64,000 bases of DNA from Suilimivivens aceti (GCF_025567405.1 NZ_JAOQKJ010000002.1:62001-126000), one strand, 5' to 3'. Positions 33,452 through 42,910 are shown, numbered from the stretch's first letter. Made by a program: numbers and translations. Notes: generated from the sequence alone by a model not told the origin.

Positions 33452-35377
33452 ATGAATAAAAATTTGAAAATCACATATTTTAAACCGACAAAGCAGGGCG
33501 TATATCCCATTAAGAATGGATTCTCTTTTGCAGAGGAAGTTTTGGATGATGGGAACAGCGGCCTGATTTTATATGCAGAAAATGGAGAACAGAAAAAGAT
33601 CCCCTTTCAGAAAGAAGGAAAAAGAGGATCTCTTTGTGGTATTATGGTAGAAGCTGTTTCCGGAGAATTCCCTTATCTGGAGTACAATTATTATCATAAA
33701 AATACTGTATATACAGATGCATTTGCCAGAAAGGTCAACGGATTGTCGAAATTCGGACATGGCCTGACTGCCAAAAGAAAAACTCGGGGTTCTCTTACTT
33801 ATAAGGAATTTGACTGGGGTGAGGATGAACCACTCCTGATCCCGTACAGCAACAGCGTGATCTATGGCCTGAACGTCAGGGCGTTTACCATGCATAAGAG
33901 TTCCCATGTGAAAAACAGGGGAACCTATGAAGGCGTTGCAGAAAAAGCCTCCTATCTGAACGGACTTGGTATTACGGCAGTAGAACTGATGCCCTGCTAT
34001 GAATATGATGAGTGTATCTACCCGGCTTCCGGAGCTGTCAGTGATAAACCGGTTAAAGAAGAAATCGCAAGGGAAGTAAAAAATCTTCCGGAAGCCTTTA
34101 AGGAGAAGGTAAGATTGAACTGCTGGGGATATCAGGAGGGATTTTATTTTGCGCCTAAGGCTTCTTACAGTGCCGGTGGGGATCCTGAGGTTTCCTTCAA
34201 AAATATGGTAAAGGAGCTGCATGCAAATGGCATAGAGGTTATGATGCAGTTTTATTTTCCACCAGAAATGAATCAGTCTGTGATTCTGGATATCCTGAAA
34301 TACTGGGTCATTGAGTATCATATTGATGGTGTGCGCCTCAGTGGTTTTCAGATCCCGTATCTGATCATTGCCAAAGAACCAGTTCTGCAGGAAACCAAGA
34401 TCAGAAGCAGTTATTTCCCGTTAGAAGAGATCTATGGTGATAAGATACCTTATTACCGAAATCTTGCAGCTGATAACGGTAATTACAGGAATGATATGCG
34501 CAGATTCCTGAAGGGGGATGAGAATCTGGTCGGACAGGTGATCTTTGACCAGCGGAATAATCCAAGAGACTGTGCTGTTGTTAATTATCTGGCAGATTAT
34601 GACGGATTTTCCCTGTATGACATGGTTTCCTATGACCGGAAGCACAATGAAGCAAATGGAGAATACAACCGTGATGGTACTGACCATAACTATTCCTGGA
34701 ACTGCGGCTTTGAAGGAGAGTGTCGTAAGAAATCGGTTCTGGAGCTTCGAAAGAAGCAGATAAAAAATGCGCTTGCCTTTTTATTTCTTTCCCAGGGGGT
34801 ACCATATCTGTTCAGTGGAGATGAATTTGGCAATACCAGATATGGAAATAACAATGCTTACTGTCAGGACAATGATACCGGCTATATAAAGTGGAAGACC
34901 GGAAAGCTTCAGGATGAGATCCTTGGCTTTACGAAGGCACTGATACGTTTCCGAAAGGAACACTCCATTCTGCACAGCCAGAAGGAATTAAAAATACTTG
35001 ATACGCTTGGTTGCGGCTACCCGGATATTTCTTACCACGGGACAGAAGCCTGGAGACCGGATCTGTCCTATATCAGCCGTATGATCGGTATTATGCTTTG
35101 TGGAAATTATGCTGAAAAACAGGATGAACCATCTATCTATATTGCGTATAATATGCACTGGATAGAGCATGAGCTGGCACTTCCAAAGCTGCCAAAGGGT
35201 GAAAAATTTGTCCCGGTTCTCTGGTCTGAAGAAATTATGAGACCGGTTTCTGATGACTCTGTGGGAAAAAATGAGGCTGCAGAAAAAGAAGATTCTTCTG
35301 GGGAAAAAGCGGAAAATAAGATTGTGATACCCGGAAGAAGCATTGCTGTGTATGTCAGTCAGAAGGAGAATGTATGA
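33452..35377 (+). CDS. GH13 isoamylase/GlgX-like protein with degenerate active site
   Basis: A 641-residue protein with the frame of a glycogen-debranching GH13 enzyme. Late family blocks are strong: SYDRKHNEANGEYNRDGT, SWNCGFEG, GVPYLFSGDEFGNTR and GNNNAYCQDN. The catalytic motifs are not. The nucleophile motif reads DGVRLS (292-297), with Ser where Asp belongs. Region I reads MQFYFPPEMN instead of DVVYNH. The conserved His-Asp pair reads Tyr383-Asp384. It is therefore probably a non-hydrolytic glycan binder or a much altered enzyme. The ATG at 33452 lies right behind a promoter with no ribosome site. An acidic tail closes the protein, and the next gene overlaps by four bases. Confidence 0.85.
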   Translation: MNKNLKITYFKPTKQGVYPIKNGFSFAEEVLDDGNSGLILYAENGEQKKIPFQKEGKRGSLCGIMVEAVSGEFPYLEYNYYHKNTVYTDAFARKVNGLSKFGHGLTAKRKTRGSLTYKEFDWGEDEPLLIPYSNSVIYGLNVRAFTMHKSSHVKNRGTYEGVAEKASYLNGLGITAVELMPCYEYDECIYPASGAVSDKPVKEEIAREVKNLPEAFKEKVRLNCWGYQEGFYFAPKASYSAGGDPEVSFKNMVKELHANGIEVMMQFYFPPEMNQSVILDILKYWVIEYHIDGVRLSGFQIPYLIIAKEPVLQETKIRSSYFPLEEIYGDKIPYYRNLAADNGNYRNDMRRFLKGDENLVGQVIFDQRNNPRDCAVVNYLADYDGFSLYDMVSYDRKHNEANGEYNRDGTDHNYSWNCGFEGECRKKSVLELRKKQIKNALAFLFLSQGVPYLFSGDEFGNTRYGNNNAYCQDNDTGYIKWKTGKLQDEILGFTKALIRFRKEHSILHSQKELKILDTLGCGYPDISYHGTEAWRPDLSYISRMIGIMLCGNYAEKQDEPSIYIAYNMHWIEHELALPKLPKGEKFVPVLWSEEIMRPVSDDSVGKNEAAEKEDSSGEKAENKIVIPGRSIAVYVSQKENV

Positions 35378-35913
35378 AAGCCTTTTCCCACTTTAAAACC
35401 ATAACCCATCATAAGATACTGGTCATGCAGGGATGCTTTAAAGTCGGCCTTTACGGGCAGGGGCTTCTTCATGATATGTCCAAATACAGTCCGGCAGAAT
35501 TTCTGGTGGGAGCCAGATATTATCAGGGTGACAGAAGTCCCAATAATGCAGAGAGAGAAGCTGTCGGCTATTCCAGTGCATGGCTGCACCATAAGGGACG
35601 AAACAAGCATCATTATGAATATTGGATCGATTACAGTGCTTCTGATATCAAGGGAGGTATGACACCAGCCAGAATGCCTGATAAATATGTTGTGGAAATG
35701 CTTATGGACCGGATCGCAGCCTGCAAGACCTATCACGGAAGCAGTTATACGGACGGAGATCCCCTTGCCTATTTCAGTAAGGGAAAGGCAAATGCAATGA
35801 TGCACCCTGAAACCAAAGCCCTTCTTGAAAAGCTGCTCATCATGCTGGCACAGAAGGGAGAAAAGGAAACTTTTTCCTATATCCGCAAAGAAATTTTTCA
35901 TAAGAAACGCTGA
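35374..35913 (+). CDS. DUF5662 protein
   Basis: A 179-residue protein starting in an ATGA overlap with the GH13-like gene. It carries HDMSKYSPAEF, WLHHKGRNKHHYEYW and several paired His residues, which suggest a metal-binding helical protein; the pattern agrees with the DUF5662 family. No signal peptide is seen. Function is unknown. It is probably cotranscribed with the GH13-like gene. Confidence 0.82.
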   Translation: MKAFSHFKTITHHKILVMQGCFKVGLYGQGLLHDMSKYSPAEFLVGARYYQGDRSPNNAEREAVGYSSAWLHHKGRNKHHYEYWIDYSASDIKGGMTPARMPDKYVVEMLMDRIAACKTYHGSSYTDGDPLAYFSKGKANAMMHPETKALLEKLLIMLAQKGEKETFSYIRKEIFHKKR

Positions 35914-35919
35914 TGGCTC

Positions 35920-35947
35920 ACTCTTTGCTCCTTTACTGCATAGGATA
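35920..35947 (+). promoter_or_regulatory. Sigma-K-like promoter of the Cys/Ser-rich gene
   Basis: CATAGGATA (35939-35947) matches the sigma-K -10 pattern CATAnnnTA, and AC at 35920-35921 stands 17 bases before it as the sigma-K -35 core. The expected start is near 35954, 21 bases before the start codon. A TATAAA at 35951 could instead be a housekeeping -10. Confidence 0.5.
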
Positions 35948-35974
35948 CAGTATAAAATAAAGGAGCGGAAAAAT

Positions 35975-36235
35975 ATGGATTGTCTTATTATTTTATTATT
36001 ACTTTGCTGCTTCCAGAATAACCAGTGTCCATCTAAAACCGGAAACAGACCTTGTCAGGGAAGTGGAAACAACAGTAACGGAAACGGTAATGGTAGCAGT
36101 TGTTCTTCTGGCAGAAGATCTTCCTGTGGCTGTGAAGCGGAGCGGAGAGAATCTTCTTCCTGCAGTGATACAACCAGGAACTTTATCTCATTCCAGAGCC
36201 AGTCATCCTGCGGCTGTGAGAATTCTTCAAACTGA
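35975..36235 (+). CDS. Cys/Ser-rich small protein, probable spore coat component
   Basis: An 86-residue protein with an AAAGGAG site 9 bases before the ATG. The first 13 residues are hydrophobic (MDCLIILLLLCCF). The rest is low complexity: Gly/Asn repeats, then Ser/Cys clusters with SSCGCEAERR and a near repeat SSCGCENSSN at the end. It resembles proteins annotated in Lachnospiraceae as chorion-class high-cysteine proteins (from memory). With a sigma-K-like promoter upstream, a late mother-cell, disulfide-linked coat role is a fair inference. Confidence 0.75.
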   Translation: MDCLIILLLLCCFQNNQCPSKTGNRPCQGSGNNSNGNGNGSSCSSGRRSSCGCEAERRESSSCSDTTRNFISFQSQSSCGCENSSN

Positions 36236-36284
36236 AAATAAGAAAAAGCATCAAATAAATGCAAAAATAATATGTCTCAAATAT

Positions 36285-36331
36285 AAAATGTCATGTTATA
36301 ATAGCCTGTGTGCCTTTTAACATGGCATTTT
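36285..36331. repeat. Inverted repeat spanning the gtrA promoter
   Basis: AAAATGTCATGTTA (36285-36298) and TAACATGGCATTTT (36318-36331) are complementary over 14 bases with one G-U pair around a 19-base loop. A perfect TATAAT with extended TGT (36297-36302) begins inside the first arm. It may be an operator, or a terminator for the Cys/Ser-rich gene. Confidence 0.6.
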
Positions 36332-36401
36332 GTTGTGAACAGCTAAAGCATGTCACAGATCATCCAGCAGGAAATGAAAAGAAAGGAAATTTTGAAAAAC
36401 A

Positions 36402-36827
36402 ATGAAAAAACTGATAGAACAGATCCTGAAATTTGGCGTAGTGGGATTTATTTGCTTCCTGATCGATTTTGGAATCACCAGTGGATTTTATAACTGGTTT
36501 GGTATCCATTATCTGGTATCCAAGTTCCTTGGATTTGTAGTTTCAGCAATCGTCAATTATATCCTCAGTATCAAGTTTGTATTTACTGATAAAAAGGAAA
36601 TGGACAAGAAGAAGGAATTCACTATATTTCTGATCCTGTCTGCTTTTGGGCTTCTGATCAATGAGATCGTGATGTATCTCTGCATTGACGTGATCTATGA
36701 TCACAGCGCTTTCCTGCAGGATATGATTACAGATGGCCTGATGGTATCCATCAGTTCTGTGGTGGCAACCGGTATTGTTATGGTATACAATTTTATTTCC
36801 AGGAAGCTGTTCCTTGAAAGAAAATAA
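36402..36827 (+). CDS. GtrA-family membrane protein
   Basis: A 141-residue integral membrane protein with four predicted segments and the GtrA start KFGVVGFICFLIDFGIT followed by NYILSIKFVF. GtrA proteins help flip or transfer lipid-linked sugars for surface polymers. No glycosyltransferase partner is adjacent here. The AAAGGAAA site is about 15 bases from the ATG, wider than usual. It ends 53 bases before miaB. Confidence 0.9.
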   Translation: MKKLIEQILKFGVVGFICFLIDFGITSGFYNWFGIHYLVSKFLGFVVSAIVNYILSIKFVFTDKKEMDKKKEFTIFLILSAFGLLINEIVMYLCIDVIYDHSAFLQDMITDGLMVSISSVVATGIVMVYNFISRKLFLERK

Positions 36828-36880
36828 CAAGGCAGCTTCCAGAGGTCTGAAAAATAATAAATACAGAATGAGAGACTGAC

Positions 36881-38320
36881 ATGACAGAACAGAAAACAAT
36901 TACACAGATAACAGAAAAGATAGATGGTGCCAGGGAAACAGAAAGACAGATCGCCTTCATGGAAAAGGCAGCCGGTTATGTGCAGGAGCTTTCAGAAAAG
37001 CTTGGCAGAAAGCCGACCTGCTGTGTAGTTACCTTCGGGTGCCAGATGAATGCCAGAGATTCCGAGAAGCTTTCCGGTATCCTGGAAAAGGTGGGCTATG
37101 AACTGGTAGAGAGGGAAGAGGCTGATTTCGTTATTTACAATACCTGTACCGTCAGGGACAATGCCAATCAGAGAGTCTATGGAAGACTTGGTTATCTGAA
37201 TGGACTGAAAAAGAAAAATCCTCATATGAAGATCGCTCTGTGCGGCTGCATGATGCAGGAACCGGCAGTGATTGAAAAGATCAGGAAAAGCTACCGCTTT
37301 GTGGATCTGATCTTTGGAACCCACAATATCTATAAATTTGCAGAGCTTCTGACAGCCATGTTTGAGTCAGATGGCATGATCGTGGATATCTGGAAGGATA
37401 CTGACCAGATCGTGGAAGATCTTCCGGTAGAAAGAAAATATCCTTTCAAATCCGGAATTAATATCATGTTTGGATGCAATAATTTCTGCAGCTACTGTAT
37501 CGTACCTTATGTAAGAGGCAGGGAAAGAAGCAGGAACCCGAAGGATATCATCAGGGAAATTGAGAAGCTTTCCGGGGATGGGGTGAAGGAGATCATGCTC
37601 CTTGGACAGAATGTCAATTCCTATGGAAAGAATCTGGATATGCCCATTACCTTCGCGCAGCTTCTTCGGGAGGTGGAAAAAATCGACGGCATTGAGAGAA
37701 TCAGATTCATGACTTCCCATCCAAAGGATCTTTCAGATGAACTGATTCAAGTGATGAAGGAATCGAAAAAGATCTGCAGGCATCTGCATCTGCCTCTGCA
37801 GTCAGGCTCTACAGAGATCCTGACGAAGATGAACCGCCGGTATACCAAAGAACAGTATCTGGCACTGGTAGAAAAGATCCGGAGGGAGATACCGGATATG
37901 GCGATCACCACAGATATTATCGTGGGTTTCCCGGGGGAAACCAGGGCAGATGTGGATGAAACAATTGATGTGATCAATAAAGTACAATATGACAATGCGT
38001 TTACCTTTATTTATTCTAAGAGGTCAGGAACACCTGCTGCAGCAATGGAACAGGTGCCGGAAGAGGAAGTAAAGGAAAATTTTGCAAGAGTACTGGAAAC
38101 CGTACAGCAGACTGCAAAGAAACGGGCGGCACTTCTGCAGGGACAGACACATTCTGCTCTTGTGGAGGATGTGAATGACCAGGATCCGGAGCTTCTGACA
38201 GGAAGACTGTCAAACAATATGATCGTGCATTTCAAAGGAGAAAAAGATCTGATCGGACAGATCGTACCAGTCTGCCTGAAGGAATGTCACGGATTTTATT
38301 ATCTGGGAGAACGAGTATAG
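36881..38320 (+). CDS. miaB: tRNA-2-methylthio-N6-dimethylallyladenosine synthase
   Basis: A radical-SAM methylthiotransferase that adds the 2-methylthio group to i6A37 in tRNA. The 479 residues have the N-terminal UPF0004 domain (TFGCQMNARDSEKLSG, with later Cys in YNTCTVRDNA and CGCMMQ), the SAM cluster motif GCNNFCSYCIVPYVRGRE, and a C-terminal TRAM domain. It starts the miaB-mutS-mutL-miaA run, so both steps of ms2i6A37 formation are encoded within 7 kb. Confidence 0.97.
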   Translation: MTEQKTITQITEKIDGARETERQIAFMEKAAGYVQELSEKLGRKPTCCVVTFGCQMNARDSEKLSGILEKVGYELVEREEADFVIYNTCTVRDNANQRVYGRLGYLNGLKKKNPHMKIALCGCMMQEPAVIEKIRKSYRFVDLIFGTHNIYKFAELLTAMFESDGMIVDIWKDTDQIVEDLPVERKYPFKSGINIMFGCNNFCSYCIVPYVRGRERSRNPKDIIREIEKLSGDGVKEIMLLGQNVNSYGKNLDMPITFAQLLREVEKIDGIERIRFMTSHPKDLSDELIQVMKESKKICRHLHLPLQSGSTEILTKMNRRYTKEQYLALVEKIRREIPDMAITTDIIVGFPGETRADVDETIDVINKVQYDNAFTFIYSKRSGTPAAAMEQVPEEEVKENFARVLETVQQTAKKRAALLQGQTHSALVEDVNDQDPELLTGRLSNNMIVHFKGEKDLIGQIVPVCLKECHGFYYLGERV

Positions 38321-38338
38321 AAATCGGATGGTGAACAA

Positions 38339-40990
38339 ATGGCTGAAGTAACACCTATGATGAAACAGTACCTGGAAACAAAAAAGGATTATCAGGACTG
38401 CATCCTTTTTTACAGACTGGGTGACTTTTATGAAATGTTTTATGAGGATGCCCTGACAGCATCCAGAGAGCTGGAAATTACCCTGACCGGCAAAAGCTGC
38501 GGACAGGAAGAGAGAGCACCCATGTGCGGGATTCCCTACCATGCGGTAGAAGGATATCTGAACAAGCTGATCCAGAAGGGCTACAAGGTGGCAATCTGTG
38601 AACAGGTAGAGGATCCGAAGCTTGCCAAAGGAATTGTAAAGCGTGAAGTGGTAAGGATCGTTACACCCGGTACCAATATGGATATTCAGGCTATGGATGC
38701 AGGTAAGAATAATTATCTCATGAGTATAGCCTATTTTCAGGGCAAAAGTGGAATTTCCGTAGCTGATGTGACAACGGGTGATTATTACCTGACAGAGGTG
38801 GAGGACAACCGGAAGCTTCTGGATGAGATCAATAAATACGTACCAAGTGAGATTATCTGTAATGATGCGTTTCTTGTCAGTGGGGTCAATATTGATGATC
38901 TGAAAGGAAGACTTGGTATTATCTGTAATACACTGGATTCCCATTATTATGACGAAGACCGCTGCAAGAAATGCATGATGAAGCATTTTCATGTCAGTAC
39001 GCTGAAGGGGATGGGGGTCGAGGATTTTCCGTCCGGGCTGATCGCAGCCGGGGCGCTGATGCAATATCTTTATGATACACAGAAGAACGATCTTTCCCAT
39101 TTTACTCATTTATATCCGTATCTGACAAGCCGTTATATGCTTCTTGACAGTGCTACCAGAAGGAATCTGGAGCTTACAGAGACCTTACGGGAAAAACAGA
39201 AGAGAGGCTCTCTTCTCTGGGTGCTTGATAAGACAAAAACAGCCATGGGAGCCAGATGTATGCGTCAGTACGTGGAACAGCCTCTGATCGATAAGGCTTC
39301 CATTGAGAAAAGACTGGATACAGTAGAAGCACTTTCAAAGAAGCCCATGCTCAGGGATGAGATCCGTGAATATTTAAATCCAGTCTATGATCTTGAGCGT
39401 CTGCTTGGAAAGGTTAGCTTTAAAACAGCAAACCCCAGGGATCTTATCGCCTTTGGCAATTCCCTGAAGATGCTGCCGCATATCAAGACAATCCTGAATG
39501 ATTTTGAAACAGGTCTTCTGCCGGAGATTGGTCAAGACATTGATCCGCTGACGGATATCTGTAATCTGATCGACAGCGCGATCATTGAGGAGCCGCCCAT
39601 TTCCATCAGGGAAGGTGATATTATCAAAGAAGGCTTTGATGAAAATGTAGATACCCTGCGTCATGCCAAAACAGAGGGGAAAAACTGGCTGGCGCAGCTT
39701 GAGGAAGAAGACCGGAACCGGACAGGGATCAAAAATCTGAAGATCAAATACAACAAGGTATTTGGCTATTATTTTGAAGTGACCAATTCCTATCAGAATC
39801 TGGTGCCTGCAGATTACATCAGGAAGCAGACACTGGCTAGTGCCGAGCGTTATACCAATCAGAGGCTGAAAGAGCTGGAAGATACTATCCTGAATGCAGA
39901 AGATAAACTGACGGCCATGGAATACGATCTGTTCTGCCGTGTCAGGGATACCATAGCAGGAGAGATCCTGAGAATCCAGAAAACAGCCAAGGCGATCGCC
40001 ATGCTGGATGTATATGCGTCATTTTCCTTTGTGGCTGAGCGGAATCATTATGTCAGGCCCACTATCAATGAAAAAGGTGTGATCCAGATCCGGGCAGGAC
40101 GACATCCGGTTGTGGAACAGATGACAGACGGTGATATGTTTATCGCCAATGATACCTTCCTTGACAATCACAAGAATTGTGTAGCTGTGATCACCGGTCC
40201 CAATATGGCCGGTAAATCTACCTATATGCGTCAGACAGCACTGATCGTCCTAATGGCGCAGATTGGCTGCTTTGTACCGGCTGACAGTGCTAATATCGGT
40301 ATCGTGGACAGGATATTTACAAGAGTCGGGGCTTCAGACGATCTTGCAAGCGGGCAGAGTACCTTTATGGTAGAGATGAACGAGGTTGCGAATATTCTTC
40401 GCAATGCAACAAAAGACAGCCTGCTTGTACTGGATGAGATTGGAAGGGGAACTTCTACCTTTGACGGACTATCCATTGCATGGGCAGTGATCGAACATAT
40501 CAGCAATAAAAAGCTTCTTGGAGCCAAAACACTGTTTGCTACCCATTATCATGAGCTGACAGAGCTGGAGGGCAAGATGAATAATGTCACCAACTATTGT
40601 ATTGCTGTTAAGGAAAAAGGAGATGACATTGTATTCCTGCGCAAGATCATAAAGGGTGGTGCTGACAGAAGCTACGGTATCCAGGTAGCCAAACTGGCAG
40701 GTGTTCCGGATATGGTCATTGACAGGGCAAAAGAGATTGCAAGACAGCTTTCTGACAATGATATTCTGGAAAAAGTGCAAAGCATCACTGTGGATCAGAA
40801 GGAGAGCAGACATAAACCCGTCAAGTATGATGAAGTGGATCTGTCCCAGATGTCCCTGTTTGATACCGTGAAGGATGAGGATGTGATAAAGGAGCTGAAG
40901 GAAATTGATATTTCCACCTTAACGCCTCTGGATGCACTGAATACGTTGTATAAATTACAGAATAAACTGAACAACAGATGGCAGCTGTAA
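38339..40990 (+). CDS. mutS: DNA mismatch repair protein MutS
   Basis: An 883-residue MutS of normal length. The mismatch-recognition motif is YRLGDFYEMFYEDA near the N-terminus, which includes the Phe-x-Glu wedge. The C-terminal ATPase has Walker A GPNMAGKST, the signature GRGTSTFDG, and ATHYHEL. A late segment (MSLFDTVKDEDVI) is the likely beta-clamp-binding QMSLF motif. It lies 18 bases after miaB and 15 before mutL. There is no mutH, as expected for a Firmicute, and MutL should be the nicking subunit. Confidence 0.98.
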   Translation: MAEVTPMMKQYLETKKDYQDCILFYRLGDFYEMFYEDALTASRELEITLTGKSCGQEERAPMCGIPYHAVEGYLNKLIQKGYKVAICEQVEDPKLAKGIVKREVVRIVTPGTNMDIQAMDAGKNNYLMSIAYFQGKSGISVADVTTGDYYLTEVEDNRKLLDEINKYVPSEIICNDAFLVSGVNIDDLKGRLGIICNTLDSHYYDEDRCKKCMMKHFHVSTLKGMGVEDFPSGLIAAGALMQYLYDTQKNDLSHFTHLYPYLTSRYMLLDSATRRNLELTETLREKQKRGSLLWVLDKTKTAMGARCMRQYVEQPLIDKASIEKRLDTVEALSKKPMLRDEIREYLNPVYDLERLLGKVSFKTANPRDLIAFGNSLKMLPHIKTILNDFETGLLPEIGQDIDPLTDICNLIDSAIIEEPPISIREGDIIKEGFDENVDTLRHAKTEGKNWLAQLEEEDRNRTGIKNLKIKYNKVFGYYFEVTNSYQNLVPADYIRKQTLASAERYTNQRLKELEDTILNAEDKLTAMEYDLFCRVRDTIAGEILRIQKTAKAIAMLDVYASFSFVAERNHYVRPTINEKGVIQIRAGRHPVVEQMTDGDMFIANDTFLDNHKNCVAVITGPNMAGKSTYMRQTALIVLMAQIGCFVPADSANIGIVDRIFTRVGASDDLASGQSTFMVEMNEVANILRNATKDSLLVLDEIGRGTSTFDGLSIAWAVIEHISNKKLLGAKTLFATHYHELTELEGKMNNVTNYCIAVKEKGDDIVFLRKIIKGGADRSYGIQVAKLAGVPDMVIDRAKEIARQLSDNDILEKVQSITVDQKESRHKPVKYDEVDLSQMSLFDTVKDEDVIKELKEIDISTLTPLDALNTLYKLQNKLNNRWQL

Positions 40991-41005
40991 AGAAGGGAGG
41001 TCTGT

Positions 41006-42910
41006 ATGCCTGAAATTCATCTTTTAAGTCAGAGCACAATTGATCAGATTGCGGCAGGAGAAGTTGTTGAGCGGCCTGCCAGTGTGGTAAAGGAGCTTGT
41101 AGAGAATGCCATAGATGCCGGAGCAGACGCAGTTACTGTCGAGATCAAAGACGGCGGACTGTCCCTGATCCGGGTAACGGATAATGGCTGCGGCATTGAT
41201 AAATCGCAGATTAAACGGGCGTTTCTCCGTCATGCTACCAGCAAGATCAGTACCATAGATGACTTAAGCTTCGTAGAAAGTCTTGGCTTCCGCGGCGAAG
41301 CACTTTCCAGTATCGCTGCAGTGGCACAGGTAGAAGCAATCACCAAAACAGAGAAAGAACTGACCGGCATCCGGTATGCCATTGCAGGCGGCATGGAAGA
41401 GGACGTGGAAGAGATCGGGGCTCCGAAAGGAACAACATTCCTTGTGCATAATCTGTTTTATAATACACCGGCGAGACGGAAATTTATGAAGCAGCCCAAA
41501 ACAGAAGGCGGCTATGTATCAGATCTGATGGAGCACATTGCGATGTCCAGACCGGATATTTCCTTTAAATTTGTAAATGGCGGTGCTGTCAGATTCCATA
41601 CTTCCGGAAATGGGGATCTGAAGGAAGTGATCTACCGGATCTATGGAAGGGAAATGGCAGATAGTGTGATCCCGTTTGAAGAAGAAGGAGATCTCTGCCA
41701 TATCAGCGGCTACATTGGAAAGCCGGAGATCAACCGTTCCAGCAGAGCCTATGAGCTGTTCTTTGTGAATGGAAGATTTGTAAGGGATGATCTGTTGTCC
41801 AAGGCACTGGAAGAAGGCTACAGACAGTATGTGATGCAGCATAAGTTTCCTTTTGCCGTGCTGCACATTTCCATAGATCCAAAGGAGATTGATGTGAATG
41901 TGCATCCCTCCAAAATGCAGATCAGGATCCAGCGCGGGAATGAAATGTTTGCCTTTCTTTCGGAGAATATAAAGAAAAGACTGCACGAGCTGGAGATGAT
42001 ACCAAAGGTTCTTCTAACAGAGGAAAAAGAAGAAGCACCGCAGAAGGCAAAGACACCGGAGCCCTTCGAAACCAGACGGATTGAAAATCTGGTGCAGGAG
42101 GAAAAAAAGACTTACCTTACAGGTCCAGAAACAGGGCAAGGTGCTCCGGTTGACTGGACGGATCGCAAATTGACCAGTACAGTACTAGGTGCAGCTGCAC
42201 ATAAAATCGGGACTCCTTTAGTCAATAGTGAAATCCGATCCAATGTAATCAAGGCTGCTGACCATATTTTTGTAGAAAAACCAGTACAGATGAATCTGTT
42301 CGAAGAAAAGATCCTGACAAGAGAGGCTAGGGATGAATATAAGATCCTCGGACAGATCTTTGATACCTACTGGCTGATGGAATACCGGGATAAGCTCCTG
42401 ATCATTGACCAGCATGCGGCTCACGAAAAAGTAAAATACGAACGGCTGGTAAAGCAGCTTAAGGAAAAGCAGGCAGCTTCCCAGCTTTTAAGTCCTCCGG
42501 TCATCTTAAATCTTTCCGGCAAAGAAGAAATTGTGTTCAGACAATACCGGGAATACTTTGAAAAGATGGGTTTTGAAGCCGAAGAATTCGGAACTGGTGC
42601 CTATGCCATCAGAAGTGTGCCGACAGACCTTTATGGCTGTGATGAAAAGGAACTGTTCTTCCAGGTTCTGGATGAGCTTTCTGAAGTGCCTGCTAGGGGA
42701 GAACCAGATGTGATCCTTCAGAAGCTGGCATCCATGGCCTGCAAGTCTGCAGTAAAGGGAAATAATTCCATGGACAGAAAAGAAATGGAAACACTGATCG
42801 ATGAACTGCTGACGCTGGAAAACCCTTATCATTGTCCACATGGCAGACCAACGATCATTACCATGAGCAAATATGAAATTGAAAAGAAATTTAAGAGGAT
42901 CGTGACGTGA
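41006..42910 (+). CDS. mutL: DNA mismatch repair protein MutL
   Basis: A 634-residue MutL behind AAGGGAGG. The GHKL ATPase motifs are NAIDAGA, DNGCGI and GFRGEALSSI. The C-terminal endonuclease domain has DQHAAHEKVKYE (metal-binding DQHA...E motif) and late CPHGRPT and ACKSAVK. These residues mark the nicking-competent MutL of bacteria without MutH. Its stop overlaps the GTG of miaA. Confidence 0.97.
   Translation: MPEIHLLSQSTIDQIAAGEVVERPASVVKELVENAIDAGADAVTVEIKDGGLSLIRVTDNGCGIDKSQIKRAFLRHATSKISTIDDLSFVESLGFRGEALSSIAAVAQVEAITKTEKELTGIRYAIAGGMEEDVEEIGAPKGTTFLVHNLFYNTPARRKFMKQPKTEGGYVSDLMEHIAMSRPDISFKFVNGGAVRFHTSGNGDLKEVIYRIYGREMADSVIPFEEEGDLCHISGYIGKPEINRSSRAYELFFVNGRFVRDDLLSKALEEGYRQYVMQHKFPFAVLHISIDPKEIDVNVHPSKMQIRIQRGNEMFAFLSENIKKRLHELEMIPKVLLTEEKEEAPQKAKTPEPFETRRIENLVQEEKKTYLTGPETGQGAPVDWTDRKLTSTVLGAAAHKIGTPLVNSEIRSNVIKAADHIFVEKPVQMNLFEEKILTREARDEYKILGQIFDTYWLMEYRDKLLIIDQHAAHEKVKYERLVKQLKEKQAASQLLSPPVILNLSGKEEIVFRQYREYFEKMGFEAEEFGTGAYAIRSVPTDLYGCDEKELFFQVLDELSEVPARGEPDVILQKLASMACKSAVKGNNSMDRKEMETLIDELLTLENPYHCPHGRPTIITMSKYEIEKKFKRIVT

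Noticed and set aside
33569..34321. A 250-codon minus-strand open frame
   Set aside because: Antisense to the GH13-like gene, with no plausible start or family traits.
38210..39109. A 299-codon minus-strand open frame
   Set aside because: Antisense shadow of the end of miaB and the start of mutS; no family traits.
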